Assembly (NCBI GenBank): GCA_017451735.1
Contig: JAFTNU010000067.1
Coordinates: 1 to 44,664, forward strand
DNA: 44,664 bases
Origin: Clostridia bacterium
GTDB lineage: Bacteria > Bacillota > Clostridia > Oscillospirales > CAG-272
Direction: 5' to 3'
Shown: piece by piece, positions 17,485 to 24,799 of the stretch
Layout of the letters: each line of letters starts with the position of its first letter
Position numbering within the stretch: the first letter of the stretch is position 1
The notes under the pieces: model-generated
Databases searched by the model: none
The model's input: only the letters and a program-made list of their open reading frames with translations
Told to the model about the DNA's origin: nothing
Made by a program: the position numbers and the translations under genes

Positions 17485-17670
17485 ATGGCACAGATCACAG
17501 AAAAAGAACTTTCGGCCCTTGGCGATCTTTTGAGCATGGAAAGCGTTCTTTGCGCCAAATGCCACGATATGGCAAATTGCACACAGGATACCGCGCTGAA
17601 GGATCAGTACACCCAGATGGCACAACGCCATCAGCGCCACTTCGACGAGCTTTTCTCTAATTTAAAGTAA
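17485..17670 (+). CDS. Small helical protein paired with CotF-like protein
   Basis: 61 residues, all-helical by composition, with a CAKC pair near residues 24-27. It lies 10 nt before a CotF-domain gene, and such small proteins often accompany CotF proteins in Clostridia, so a spore-coat or ferritin-like role is plausible. AGGAG is 7 nt before the chosen ATG. A possible forespore-type promoter (GCATA at 17427-17431, 18 nt, GAAAATA) lies upstream; this is a weak match. Confidence 0.65.
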   Translation: MAQITEKELSALGDLLSMESVLCAKCHDMANCTQDTALKDQYTQMAQRHQRHFDELFSNLK

Positions 17671-17680
17671 GGAGGGAACC

Positions 17681-17953
17681 ATGATGGAACAATGCGGATT
17701 TACCGATAAGGAAAAGGCCACCGACCTTTTGCAGAGCGAGAAATATCTTGCCGGCTGCTATAACAGCTATCTGTTGGAGGCTGCCACCCCCGAGGTGAAG
17801 CAGTGCTTCAGTGGGATCCTGAATGATACTCACAGTATGCAGCAGCAGCTCTTTGAGGATATGAACAGTCGCGGCTGGTATCCCGTGACCAAGGCCCAGG
17901 AGCAAAAGATCGGGGAGGCAAAGCAGAAGTTCGCCGCCAAGGTCAGTCAATAA
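17681..17953 (+). CDS. CotF-family spore coat protein
   Basis: 90-residue protein of the Coat_F family. The core DLLQSEKYLAGCYNSYLLEA followed by DTHSMQQQLFEDMNSRGWYPV is the recognisable two-helix signature. Expected in the outer layers of the spore. AAGGAGG precedes the tandem ATG codons at 17681/17684; the first is taken for spacing. Operon with the upstream 61-aa gene. Confidence 0.85.
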   Translation: MMEQCGFTDKEKATDLLQSEKYLAGCYNSYLLEAATPEVKQCFSGILNDTHSMQQQLFEDMNSRGWYPVTKAQEQKIGEAKQKFAAKVSQ

Positions 17954-18020
17954 AATACGCGAACGGTATCAAAAAACAGAGGATCCGAAATAGCGTAATC
18001 CCCGTAACGAAGCTTTAACA

Positions 18021-18068
18021 AAAAGCACTTATGATAACGAAGCAATCGTTTGTCATAAGTGCTTTTGC
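18021..18068. terminator. Terminator between CotF gene and acetyltransferase gene
   Basis: AAAAGCACTTATGA paired with TCATAAGTGCTTTT around an inner ACGA/TCGT stem; usable in both directions between convergent genes. Confidence 0.85.
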
Positions 18069-18107
18069 GTTACTTTGGGGAATCTTTTTTGCGCATCCCC
18101 GGTTTTT

Positions 18108-18722
18108 TCAAGGAAGCTCCTCGGGGTCGATTTTTCTGTCCTTGAAATAGTATGCCTTGTCCCGCTCATTCACCCGGCGCAGGATACGGCAAGGGTTACC
18201 GACAGCCACCACATTGTCGGGCAGATCCTTGGTGACAATGCTGCCCGCGCCGATCACCACATTGTTGCCGACGGTTACACCGGGCAGAACGATCACGCCC
18301 GCCCCCAGCCAGCAATTGCACCCGATATGCACGGGGGCGTTGCATTGATAGCCCTTTTCCCGCAGCTCGGGCAGGATGGGATGCCCCGCAGTGGCAACCG
18401 TGACATTGGGGCCGAACATGGTGTGATCCCCCACATAGATGTGGGTGTCATCCACCAGGGTCAGATTGAAATTACCGTATACCCCTTTTCCGAAGTGAAC
18501 ATGGCGTCCACCCCAGTTGGCATGAAGGGGCGGCTCGATGTAACAGTCCTCGCCAATCTCGGCGAACATTTCCTTCAGCATTTGTTGCCGCTTGGTCTGC
18601 TCGTGGGGGCGCGTGGCATTGAATTCGTAGAGCTTTTCCAGGCAGTCAAGCTGCTCCTTCATGATCTCGGCGTCACCGGGGAGGTAGAGGTCACCGGTGT
18701 GCATCTTGCTTTTCATATCCAT
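18108..18722 (-). CDS. Maltose/galactoside O-acetyltransferase family
   Basis: 204-residue hexapeptide-repeat acetyltransferase of the Maa/LacA type. The N-terminal cap (MKEQLDCLEKLYEFNATRP) is followed by left-handed beta-helix repeats; His (TAGHP) and HANWGGRHVHFGKG match the active-site region. It would transfer acetyl from acetyl-CoA to a sugar hydroxyl. The start at 18722 has AAAGGAG 8 nt upstream. A terminator lies in the short gap from the upstream gene, so it probably has separate or readthrough expression. Confidence 0.85.
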   Translation of the reverse strand: MDMKSKMHTGDLYLPGDAEIMKEQLDCLEKLYEFNATRPHEQTKRQQMLKEMFAEIGEDCYIEPPLHANWGGRHVHFGKGVYGNFNLTLVDDTHIYVGDHTMFGPNVTVATAGHPILPELREKGYQCNAPVHIGCNCWLGAGVIVLPGVTVGNNVVIGAGSIVTKDLPDNVVAVGNPCRILRRVNERDKAYYFKDRKIDPEELP

Positions 18723-18754
18723 GTGCGTTACTCCTTTGCTTGCGGTGAAAAGGG

Positions 18755-18781
18755 AAAAACCCGCAAACGGTGCGGGTTTTT
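18755..18781. terminator. Terminator between two minus-strand genes
   Basis: AAAAACCCGCA, loop AACGG, TGCGGGTTTTT; symmetric A/T runs. Confidence 0.85.
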
Positions 18782-18787
18782 CATGTA

Positions 18788-19183
18788 TCATTCCGCGTCG
18801 GCGGGCTTCTCCTCGGTTGCGGCCTCGGCAGTGTCTTCCTCGGCGGTCTCATCCTGCGCCACGGGCTCATCGGTGTCAGCCTCGGCATCGGAAACGGTAG
18901 GCTCCTCTTCGGTGCTCTTGGGCGCGGTCTTGAGCTCGGTGATACGGTCGAAGAGGGCATCGATAGCGGCGATGATGCGCAGCTTCTCTTCCTCCAGATC
19001 CTCTTCGGTGTGCAGGTCGCGATAGATCAGGCGCCCCAGGTTCTCATACTGCTCGTCGATCTTCATTTCAAGATTTTTGATCTTGACGGAATTGGCGGCA
19101 GAATCGAAGATCTCCTCGGTTTTGTCGGAGATCTTTTTGACGGTACGCTTGGTAGCGTTGCAAAAACGGTTAAATGCAGACAT
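18788..19183 (-). CDS. Small protein with acidic tail, unknown function
   Basis: 131 residues. The N-terminal 80 are helical and amphipathic (NATKRTVKKISDKTEEIFDSAANSV), the last 50 are almost all Glu/Ala/Asp/Thr and probably disordered. There is no signal peptide. AAAGGAG precedes the ATG at 19183. It has its own promoter and terminator. Similar helical small proteins are common in Clostridia but have no assigned function. Confidence 0.6.
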   Translation of the reverse strand: MSAFNRFCNATKRTVKKISDKTEEIFDSAANSVKIKNLEMKIDEQYENLGRLIYRDLHTEEDLEEEKLRIIAAIDALFDRITELKTAPKSTEEEPTVSDAEADTDEPVAQDETAEEDTAEAATEEKPADAE

Positions 19184-19213
19184 GATAAAAACTCCTTTCC
19201 GGTTCTTACTTAC

Positions 19214-19242
19214 AGTATAGCGCAAATTTGTGAAAATGTAAA
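19214..19242 (-). promoter_or_regulatory. SigA promoter of the acidic-tail gene
   Basis: On the minus strand: -35 TTTACA (19242-19237), 17-nt spacer, -10 TATACT (19219-19214). Confidence 0.75.
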
Positions 19243-19252
19243 GAAGTTTTTT

Positions 19253-19281
19253 GTATAGTTGTATGAAAAAAGGAAAAAATA
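19253..19281 (+). promoter_or_regulatory. Possible forespore (SigG/SigF-like) promoter of spoVAC
   Basis: GTATA at 19253-19257, 17 nt, AAAAATA at 19275-19281. It resembles GHATR/CATNNTA only in part. Confidence 0.3.
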
Positions 19282-19294
19282 GTTAAGGACGAGA

Positions 19295-19313
19295 GAGCGA
19301 GATCAACTCGCTC
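19295..19313 (+). repeat. Leader hairpin before spoVAC
   Basis: GAGCGAG-ATCAA-CTCGCTC, perfect 7-bp stem, ending 8 nt before the GGGAGGG Shine-Dalgarno region. Confidence 0.45.
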
Positions 19314-19334
19314 CCTTGAGGGAGGGATGCAACA

Positions 19335-19784
19335 ATGAATATGGATAAGAAAACCTATGCCCGCTATGTGGAGGCGCGGGCGCCCCGCTCACCCCTGGTC
19401 AAGGATTGTGTTCACGCCTTTCTGGTGGGCGGCGGGATCTGCCTTTTTGCCGAAGGAATGATCCAGCTGTTGACCGGAGCTGCCAAGCTATCGCGGGATA
19501 CAGCGGGGACATGGACTTCGATCACCCTGGTTCTGATTGCCGTGGTGCTGACGGCGATCGGTATTTTCGACAAGATCGCCAAGTTCGCGGGGGGTGGCAC
19601 GCTCCTGCCGATCACGGGTTTTGCCAACGCGGTAGCATCGCCTGCCATCGATAGCCGCTCCGAGGGCTTTGTTTTGGGCGTGGGGGCCAAGATCTTTACC
19701 GTGGCGGGGCCTGTACTTCTTTACGGTACGGCGGCGGGAATGATCTATGGCGTGATCTATTGGATCTGTACGCTGATCTGGTAA
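19335..19784 (+). CDS. spoVAC: Stage V sporulation protein AC
   Basis: 149-residue membrane protein of the SpoVAC family, with about four membrane helices and the family signatures DCVHAFLVGGGICL and GFVLGVGAKIFTVAGPVLLYG. SpoVA proteins form the channel moving dipicolinic acid into the forespore and out at germination. Neither spoVAD nor spoVAE(B), usual neighbours, is present: a tRNA gene follows and the upstream gene is on the other strand. GGGAGGG lies upstream of the ATG at 19335; ATG 19341 is an alternative. Confidence 0.93.
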   Translation: MNMDKKTYARYVEARAPRSPLVKDCVHAFLVGGGICLFAEGMIQLLTGAAKLSRDTAGTWTSITLVLIAVVLTAIGIFDKIAKFAGGGTLLPITGFANAVASPAIDSRSEGFVLGVGAKIFTVAGPVLLYGTAAGMIYGVIYWICTLIW

Positions 19785-19818
19785 AACGAAAAAAATGGCA
19801 GACAAACCGCTTTTACTC

Positions 19819-19847
19819 TTGACAATCCCGCGCTTGTATGTTAAAAT
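19819..19847 (+). promoter_or_regulatory. Promoter of tRNA-Gln
   Basis: -35 TTGACA at 19819-19824, 17-nt spacer, -10 TAAAAT at 19842-19847. Confidence 0.8.
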
Positions 19848-19869
19848 AATACGCATATGAGCAGAATAT

Positions 19870-19944
19870 AGGGATGTCGCCAAGCGGTAAGGCACCAGAC
19901 TTTGACTCTGGTATCCGTCGGTTCGAATCCGGCCATCCCTGCCA
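19870..19944 (+). tRNA. tRNA-Gln (TTG)
   Basis: 75 nt with encoded CCA. The acceptor AGGGATG pairs with CATCCCT, anticodon stem CCAGA/TCTGG, loop CTTTGAC with anticodon TTG, T-arm GGTTCGAATCC. In most Clostridia Gln-tRNA is made from Glu-tRNA by GatCAB, which makes the degenerate GatA elsewhere in the window relevant. Confidence 0.95.
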
Positions 19945-19996
19945 ACAGAAAGCCCCACGGCATTTGCCGTGGGGCTTTCTGTTGGCAGGGATGGCC
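19931..19996. repeat. Long palindrome joining tRNA-Gln 3' end and its terminator
   Basis: Perfect 31-nt arms (19931-19961 and 19966-19996) with ATTT loop. The left arm begins in the tRNA T-stem/acceptor, so the right arm is an inverted copy of the last 14 nt of the tRNA plus 17 nt downstream. The central AAAGCCCCACGGC stem works as the terminator. Confidence 0.9.
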
Positions 19997-20163
19997 TCTT
20001 TCGAAGACGCCACCGCAGGTGGCGTCGGTGAAGTTGCGATAGCAACTTCATACAAAGCGCTTGGCGCTTTGTGGGCGAATAGGCGGCTTTGCCGCCGTCC
20101 GGCATCTCGGAGGGGCACCCGTACGGGTGCCCCTCTTTGTTGGCAGGGATAGCCTTTTTCGAC
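19981..20163. repeat. Hairpin cassette between 24-nt direct repeats
   Basis: Direct repeats 19981-20004 and 20140-20163 (GTTGGCAGGGATRGCC plus TYTTTCGA, 2 differences) flank five perfect hairpins: 20006-20026, 20029-20050, 20052-20072, 20082-20096 and 20110-20135. No open frame of note. Confidence 0.8.
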
Positions 20164-20196
20164 ATACAGAAAAATTTTCTGCTTTTCATTTTACAG

Positions 20197-20225
20197 TTGA
20201 CAAGCCTTTTCATTCATACTAAAAT
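20197..20225 (+). promoter_or_regulatory. SigA promoter of the GH39 gene
   Basis: -35 TTGACA at 20197-20202, 17-nt spacer, -10 TAAAAT at 20220-20225. Confidence 0.8.
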
Positions 20226-20255
20226 GATGTTAAATTAGGAAAGAGAGGGCAGACC

Positions 20256-21491
20256 ATGGCAACCGTTCAAGTGGATTTTCAACATATGTTGGGTAGAATC
20301 AAGCCCATGCATGCCGTGAATAACGGACCTACCCGTGGCTCCCGTATGTTTCCGAAAACGGGAACCTTTGAGGCGTTCCGGGAGTCGGGTATCCCCTTTG
20401 TCCGCAATCACGATGCCTCCTTTTGCGCCAATTACGGCGGCGAGCATACAGTGGATATCAATGCCGTCTTTCCGAATTTCGATGCCGATCCTTACGATCC
20501 CGCATCCTACGATTTTGCCTGTACCGATGAGTACTGTGAGAGGATCATGGATGCAGGGGCTGAGGTTTTTTATCGTTTGGGCAATAAAATCGATCACCGT
20601 GTTAAGAAATATGACTCCGTTCCCCCAAAGGATTACCGCAAATGGGCGGTGATCTGCGAGCATATCATCAGACACTATAACTACGGCTGGGCGGATGGAT
20701 TTTACTGGAATATTCAATACTGGGAGATCTGGAACGAGCCGGGCAACGGGCGGGAGTGCTGGGATGCTCCCTTTGAGGAGTTTCTGCCCCTGTTTGCGAT
20801 CACTGCCAAGCACCTGAAGGAGAAGTTCCCCGAGTTGAAGATCGGCGGTCCCGCTTTCCACACCGGCGGCGTGGATAAGCTGACCGAAACCTTTCTCGGT
20901 TATATGAAGGAGCATGATGTGCCCCTGGATTTCTATTCCTGGCACACCTACAAGCCAGAGCCAGCCGCCTATACCAAGCGCATGCTCCGCGTGCGCGAGG
21001 CACTGAATGCCTTCGGTTATACCCACACCGAGAGCATTCTCAACGAGTGGAATTATATCATCAACTGGAAGGACGGCCTTCTGGAATCCAAAAAGGCGAT
21101 CATCGGTATGAAGGGAGCCGCCTTTACCGCGGCGGTTATGGCAGAAGGGCAAAATCATCCCCTGGATATGCTGATGTATTACGATGCCAGAATGGGCGCT
21201 ACCCTCAACGGGTTATTCAATTTCTATACCAATGAAAGAATGAAGGGGTATTATCCCTTTTGGCTGTTTTCCAAGCTCTATCGTATCGGTCAGCAGGTCA
21301 AGTGCCTGTCAGACAATGAGCAGATCTATGCGGTTGCCGCCTGCAATGAAGAGGAGAGCGCCGTGATGCTGAGTTACTTTACCAATGACCCCGAGGCCAA
21401 AAGCGAGCCCGCGACCTTGGAGCTGCAGCATTGCACACATGATGCCTTTGCACTGCTTTTACTGGATGATACCCACGATGCAAACAGGTAA
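20256..21491 (+). CDS. GH39 beta-xylosidase, C-terminus frameshifted
   Basis: 411-residue glycoside hydrolase of family 39 (clan A, TIM barrel plus beta-domain). The acid/base Glu161 is in the IWNEPG motif and nucleophile Glu264 in ILNEWNY. Members cleave beta-xylosides with retention. No signal peptide, so cytoplasmic, as are the GH120 enzymes in this window. The frame ends at 21491, but a -1 shift just before it continues for 27 more codons ending at 21571 with a typical beta-domain end (see separate entry), so the gene or the read has lost a base. GAGAGGG precedes the ATG. Confidence 0.87.
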   Translation: MATVQVDFQHMLGRIKPMHAVNNGPTRGSRMFPKTGTFEAFRESGIPFVRNHDASFCANYGGEHTVDINAVFPNFDADPYDPASYDFACTDEYCERIMDAGAEVFYRLGNKIDHRVKKYDSVPPKDYRKWAVICEHIIRHYNYGWADGFYWNIQYWEIWNEPGNGRECWDAPFEEFLPLFAITAKHLKEKFPELKIGGPAFHTGGVDKLTETFLGYMKEHDVPLDFYSWHTYKPEPAAYTKRMLRVREALNAFGYTHTESILNEWNYIINWKDGLLESKKAIIGMKGAAFTAAVMAEGQNHPLDMLMYYDARMGATLNGLFNFYTNERMKGYYPFWLFSKLYRIGQQVKCLSDNEQIYAVAACNEEESAVMLSYFTNDPEAKSEPATLELQHCTHDAFALLLLDDTHDANR

Positions 21492-21571
21492 ATACCGTAA
21501 AAGTGCAGAACGGTATGTTAAAATTGGTGCTGGAGCCCAATACGGTGATTCTTCTGGAGGGCCGAAAATAA
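21488..21571 (+). pseudogene. Out-of-frame 3' tail of the GH39 gene
   Basis: In the -1 frame relative to the GH39 gene this encodes VNTVKVQNGMLKLVLEPNTV, then ILLEGRK and a stop. This looks like the last two strands of a GH39 beta-domain. It overlaps the premature stop by 4 nt and ends 7 nt before the terminator stem, so the original gene end was at 21571. Confidence 0.7.
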
Positions 21572-21578
21572 GCGCTTG

Positions 21579-21627
21579 AACAGGAAGGCTCGGCCCACAG
21601 GGCCGAGCCTTCCTGTTATGTTTTTTT
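21579..21627. terminator. Terminator between GH39 and acyltransferase genes
   Basis: 18-bp perfect arms AACAGGAAGGCTCGGCCC with loop ACA, followed by a run of seven T; convergent genes share it. Confidence 0.9.
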
Positions 21628-22923
21628 CCCCACCTTAGCCGTTTCCTTGGCGCGCTGATGGTCGTCCTTTAGCATTTTATACAGCTCCTCGGTCACAAGG
21701 CGCGCTTTGGCAACGCAATCGCCCGTACTCTTTGGAATGCAGTAGTAGAGCATGGAGTTGTTTCCGATGGAGATCACATCTCCCAGCTCGTACCAGTTGA
21801 AATCGGCGTTCAGTGTGTAGGTGGAAAAGGGGCCCTGGGTGTAATCGAGCTTGCCGTTGCATCCTGTCAGGTGGAACCCGGCACGGGAATGGGTCAGATG
21901 CCCCTCGCCCACATGATACAGACACCTGGTGTCGGCAAGCACATAAATCTCTACATCCACATCCAGATGGTAGCGGTTTTCGGCGATCTCGCGGCGGGCA
22001 CACTCCCGTTCCCAGGCGAACCAATCGGGAATATGGGAAAATTCGGTCTCGCCCGCGGTGGCGTGGAGGTAGCCGTATTCATCCAGTGTCCATTCCTTAC
22101 CGCAGCTGTTGCAGGAAAGCGTTACGCCCTTGCCTCTCAGACAGCCCTCCGCCCCACAGGCAGGACATTTGTAAAGGATGCGGTTGAGATGGTCGGCACG
22201 GAATGCTTCGTCGATCCGTACATTGTTCTCCTGCTGCCAACGAAAATTGTCAAAGGTGAATTTTTCGGTGATGAGGCGGGCGATCTCCTCGGCAGGCATT
22301 TCCTTGATCTGCTCGGGCGAGAGAAGATATTCCATTTCGGCCTCTACCTTCACATGGCGGCGTTGCAGATTGTTATAAAGCGGGTCTCTGGCAAAGGCCC
22401 CGTAGGTGCGGATCATCACCACGGGGACACCCATCAGCTTGGCGCATTTTCCAAGACTGTCGGGCAACAGCGTGGAGGTGCCGTCAAAGGTGTAGCCTGC
22501 CTCGGGGTACATCAGCACCGAGCTGTTGAGCTTTTTCAGGGCGTAGACCATATCCCGCACCAGATTCAGATCGGAAACGAACTTGTTGGTGGGAATGCAA
22601 CCGAGAGAGCGCATCAGCCAATTTTTACCCACAAAGCCGTCGGTGGTGCAGACAATGTTGAAGGGACGGGGATAAAGGATCGTGGAGGCGATCTTCAGAT
22701 CAATAAAGCTGGAGTGGTTCATCAAAAACAGAGCCGGCTCCTTTTTGCTCAGTTTCTCCATGCCGATCCGCTTGCAGGAGAAATGCGTGGCGTGCAGATC
22801 GGGGGCTGAAGCGAAGCGCAACAGCGTGCGCCAAAAAAGGCTTTGCCGAAGAGGCTTTTTGTGAGGACGAACGGGTAGGGCCAGTACGTCCTCAAAGGCT
22901 TTATCCTTGGTCTTGATTTTCAT
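21616..22923 (-). CDS. PlsC-like acyltransferase with zinc-ribbon C-terminal region
   Basis: 435-residue protein. The N-terminal half is a glycerol-3-phosphate-acyltransferase-like domain with HX4D motif NHSSFID (His70, Asp75) and PEAGYTFDGTS near residue 139, as in 1-acyl-sn-glycerol-3-phosphate acyltransferases. After about residue 250 it has a zinc-ribbon pair, CPACGAEG and CNSCG, then a beta-rich domain of about 150 residues not found in classic PlsC. Probably phospholipid or lipid-related acyl transfer at the membrane; the role of the extra domain is unknown. The Shine-Dalgarno (GGCAGG) is weak; the promoter upstream is good. Confidence 0.8.
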   Translation of the reverse strand: MKIKTKDKAFEDVLALPVRPHKKPLRQSLFWRTLLRFASAPDLHATHFSCKRIGMEKLSKKEPALFLMNHSSFIDLKIASTILYPRPFNIVCTTDGFVGKNWLMRSLGCIPTNKFVSDLNLVRDMVYALKKLNSSVLMYPEAGYTFDGTSTLLPDSLGKCAKLMGVPVVMIRTYGAFARDPLYNNLQRRHVKVEAEMEYLLSPEQIKEMPAEEIARLITEKFTFDNFRWQQENNVRIDEAFRADHLNRILYKCPACGAEGCLRGKGVTLSCNSCGKEWTLDEYGYLHATAGETEFSHIPDWFAWERECARREIAENRYHLDVDVEIYVLADTRCLYHVGEGHLTHSRAGFHLTGCNGKLDYTQGPFSTYTLNADFNWYELGDVISIGNNSMLYYCIPKSTGDCVAKARLVTEELYKMLKDDHQRAKETAKVGKKT

Positions 22924-22955
22924 TCTGTCAACCTGCCTTGTTGTATTGTATTCTT

Positions 22956-22984
22956 ATTTTATCATACGTCGGGCGTTTTTTCAA
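22956..22984 (-). promoter_or_regulatory. SigA promoter of the acyltransferase gene
   Basis: Minus strand: -35 TTGAAA (22984-22979), 17-nt spacer, -10 TAAAAT (22961-22956). Confidence 0.75.
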
Positions 22985-23067
22985 CCGTATGAAGGAGTAC
23001 AAAGTCAAAGCGATTGTCACGGTTTGAGGCTTCTCCTATGAAAAGGAGCAGAGAAATCCCACAAAAG

Positions 23068-23091
23068 CAAAAACTCCAAGGCTATAGCGTG
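23068..23091 (+). repeat. Left 24-nt inverted repeat of the AT-rich island
   Basis: CAAAAACTCCAAGGCTAT followed by AGCGTG; its inverse copy at 25040-25063 differs at one base. Confidence 0.85.
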
Positions 23092-23191
23092 ATGTCTTTA
23101 GCGGAAAATTTGAAAAAGGACTAGGTGCGAGCATCGCATTTTACCGGACAAATGCAAATGGGCTAATCCCAAACCCTTATCACAAACAGAA

Positions 23192-23235
23192 AGAGAGAGC
23201 AAATCGGTTTGAAATCCAAATGCTCTCTCTTTTTT
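23192..23235. terminator. Terminator at the left of the island
   Basis: AGAGAGAGCA (23192-23201) pairs with TGCTCTCTCT (23221-23230), then TTTTT. It lies downstream of the small minus-strand immunity-like gene and of the plus-strand remnant. Confidence 0.75.
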
Positions 23236-23280
23236 CTGTTAGTAATGTTTTGATATCGCAAAAGTGATGTTGTTTTTGAA

Positions 23281-23550
23281 TCAGTCGCCGTATTCAAGCT
23301 CTTTTACAAGTTCAATTAAAGGTTTGCCATCAATTTTATGGTTGAGTAACAAATCATCAAAACTCTCATAATCTCCTAAAACCTCGCCATAGGCATAAAC
23401 CTGTATAGCTTTGCCGTGCGGCTCTAAAACAAAGGATTTTCCTTTGTACTCCAATATAATTTCGCTTTGTCCGTTAATACACCAATCTTCCGTCTGAATA
23501 AGGAACATGATATCGTCATCATCAAAATTATATTTTGTTAAATCAATCAT
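23281..23550 (-). CDS. Small acidic protein, candidate immunity partner
   Basis: 89 residues, strongly acidic (NFDDDDIMFL, ELEYGD). No recognised domain. Its start overlaps the stop of the upstream basic protein (TAATG at 23550), so the two are translationally coupled. The order basic protein then acidic protein, their sizes and the AT-rich setting fit a toxin/immunity module, which is inference. Base composition is much lower in GC than in flanking genes, consistent with transfer. Confidence 0.6.
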   Translation of the reverse strand: MIDLTKYNFDDDDIMFLIQTEDWCINGQSEIILEYKGKSFVLEPHGKAIQVYAYGEVLGDYESFDDLLLNHKIDGKPLIELVKELEYGD

Positions 23551-23861
23551 TATAAAAATCTCCTTTTCTTTTTCGCTTTTTCAAACTCCTTACGCTCTTG
23601 TTTGTTTGGTTTACGGTCTGGTGCTCTTTTTCCTTTTTGAATATCGTGCACATGATCATATGGCTTGTGATTATCGGGCGTATCCAAATCCTTATACGCC
23701 CAACCGTCAGCACCGAATTTTCTTCTTGAACGGAACCTTCCAGTATCGGCATTGTAAGTGTCAATATATGTCCACGGAAACCATTTCATAGGTTTTCTGC
23801 CATAAGCAGTTTTTGATATCCCTTTACCGTGATGAAACTGCTTGTAAGGTTTTCTGCTCAT
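23550..23861 (-). CDS. Small basic protein, candidate polymorphic-toxin C-terminal domain
   Basis: 103 residues, very basic, ending in KAKKKRRFL. The middle has RRKFGADGWAYKDLDTPDNH then PYDHVHDI, a pattern of Asp/His residues seen in short C-terminal domains of RHS, phage-associated and other polymorphic toxins; I cannot name the family. It carries no secretion or repeat domain, so it is an orphan module. GAGGTGAT is 6 nt before the ATG. A TATAAT with TTGACT 17 nt upstream abuts the ATG directly, leaving the true promoter uncertain. Confidence 0.55.
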   Translation of the reverse strand: MSRKPYKQFHHGKGISKTAYGRKPMKWFPWTYIDTYNADTGRFRSRRKFGADGWAYKDLDTPDNHKPYDHVHDIQKGKRAPDRKPNKQERKEFEKAKKKRRFL

Positions 23862-24040
23862 ATTATATCACCTCTTTGAAATAAAGTCAAGTTTACTGCT
23901 TGCAATAATAGTCTAACATAAAATTCTTAATTTGTCTGTCCGCTGTGTTTTGAATTTTGGGGTTTACAAAACAGATATATTTTTGAGTAATATATTAATT
24001 TTATGGTTTACATAGTGTAAAATATTTATGAGGTGGTAAA

Positions 24041-24799
24041 ATGATTTCTTCAATTATAAAGCTATCCGTATCAGACTTTGTTCTTCGCATTCTTCAGAAT
24101 GATGCGGAAAAATTTGGCTTTTTGAAAAAAGAAAAAGAGCCCAATTTGAATGGACTTCTTAATAAGATCATACCCAATTTATTATATTTTCGAAAAACGC
24201 GTCGAGATGAAATTTATAGAATATTGAACGAGAATTTTGCAAGAAATGATACGGAAGACATTTATGAGTGTGTAAATACCGTTATAGATCAAGTTTATTT
24301 TTCAGATGCGGAACTGCAAATCTTAGACGAAGTCATATGGTTTAGACCGTCAACAAAGCAAAACGCTGTATTTGATGAAATTGAGCAGTCTGAAGCAAAA
24401 ATAACCGGACAAACGACTACGGAATATATACGAGGATTACTAAACGAGTATTCAAGGCTTCCGCAATACAAACGGGAGACGCTTGCATTTAATGGAGAAC
24501 TTTATGATTTTGCCGAAGCATGCGAAACGGGCAAAATATTTCACGCGACGATAAACGGTAAGTCAATCAGGATGTTTGCCTTTCACTATGTTTACGGCTT
24601 TACCTATGACCAAAGTAATTATCTGATTGGATACGATCTAACAAACAAAGTTATTGGAGCAATACCGTTATGTATGATACGGGATTCATACGTAGTCGAG
24701 AGAAAATATAAGCCAAGCGAGAAATTAGTTAATTTATTGCAAGAATACTATGAAAACGAAGAATATGACAAGGTTTTTTCTTATGAGGAGGAACTATAA
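24041..24799 (+). CDS. WYL-like domain protein
   Basis: 252 residues, Lys/Glu/Asn-rich and AT-rich. Residues about 170-235 (FHATINGKSIRMFAFHYVYG then FTYDQSNYLIGYD and IPLCMIRD) resemble the WYL ligand-binding fold found in transcription regulators and defence-associated regulators. No classic winged helix is evident in the first 100 residues, which could hold a divergent DNA-binding part. Start at 24041 with GAGGTGG 5 nt upstream. The stop directly abuts the ATG of a small Lys-rich gene. Probably regulatory; targets unknown. Confidence 0.6.
   Translation: MISSIIKLSVSDFVLRILQNDAEKFGFLKKEKEPNLNGLLNKIIPNLLYFRKTRRDEIYRILNENFARNDTEDIYECVNTVIDQVYFSDAELQILDEVIWFRPSTKQNAVFDEIEQSEAKITGQTTTEYIRGLLNEYSRLPQYKRETLAFNGELYDFAEACETGKIFHATINGKSIRMFAFHYVYGFTYDQSNYLIGYDLTNKVIGAIPLCMIRDSYVVERKYKPSEKLVNLLQEYYENEEYDKVFSYEEEL

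Larger units (their letters stand above)
22924..23280. other. Intergenic stretch with eroded coding remnant
   Basis: No intact gene. A short frame, ATG at 23038 to stop 23122-23124, encodes 28 residues (MKRSREIPQKQKLQGYSVMS then LAENLKKD); a shifted frame then stays open to about 23220 with SIAFYRTNANGLIPNPYHKQ. This suggests an eroded gene. The left inverted repeat of the AT-rich island (23068-23091) lies in it. Ends in the terminator at 23192-23235. Confidence 0.4.

Noticed and set aside
23862-23890. TTGACT-17-TATAAT on the minus strand just before the toxin-like gene
   Set aside because: The -10 abuts the ATG, so transcripts would start inside the gene, while a good Shine-Dalgarno supports that ATG. 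Either chance or an internal start; not counted as a promoter.
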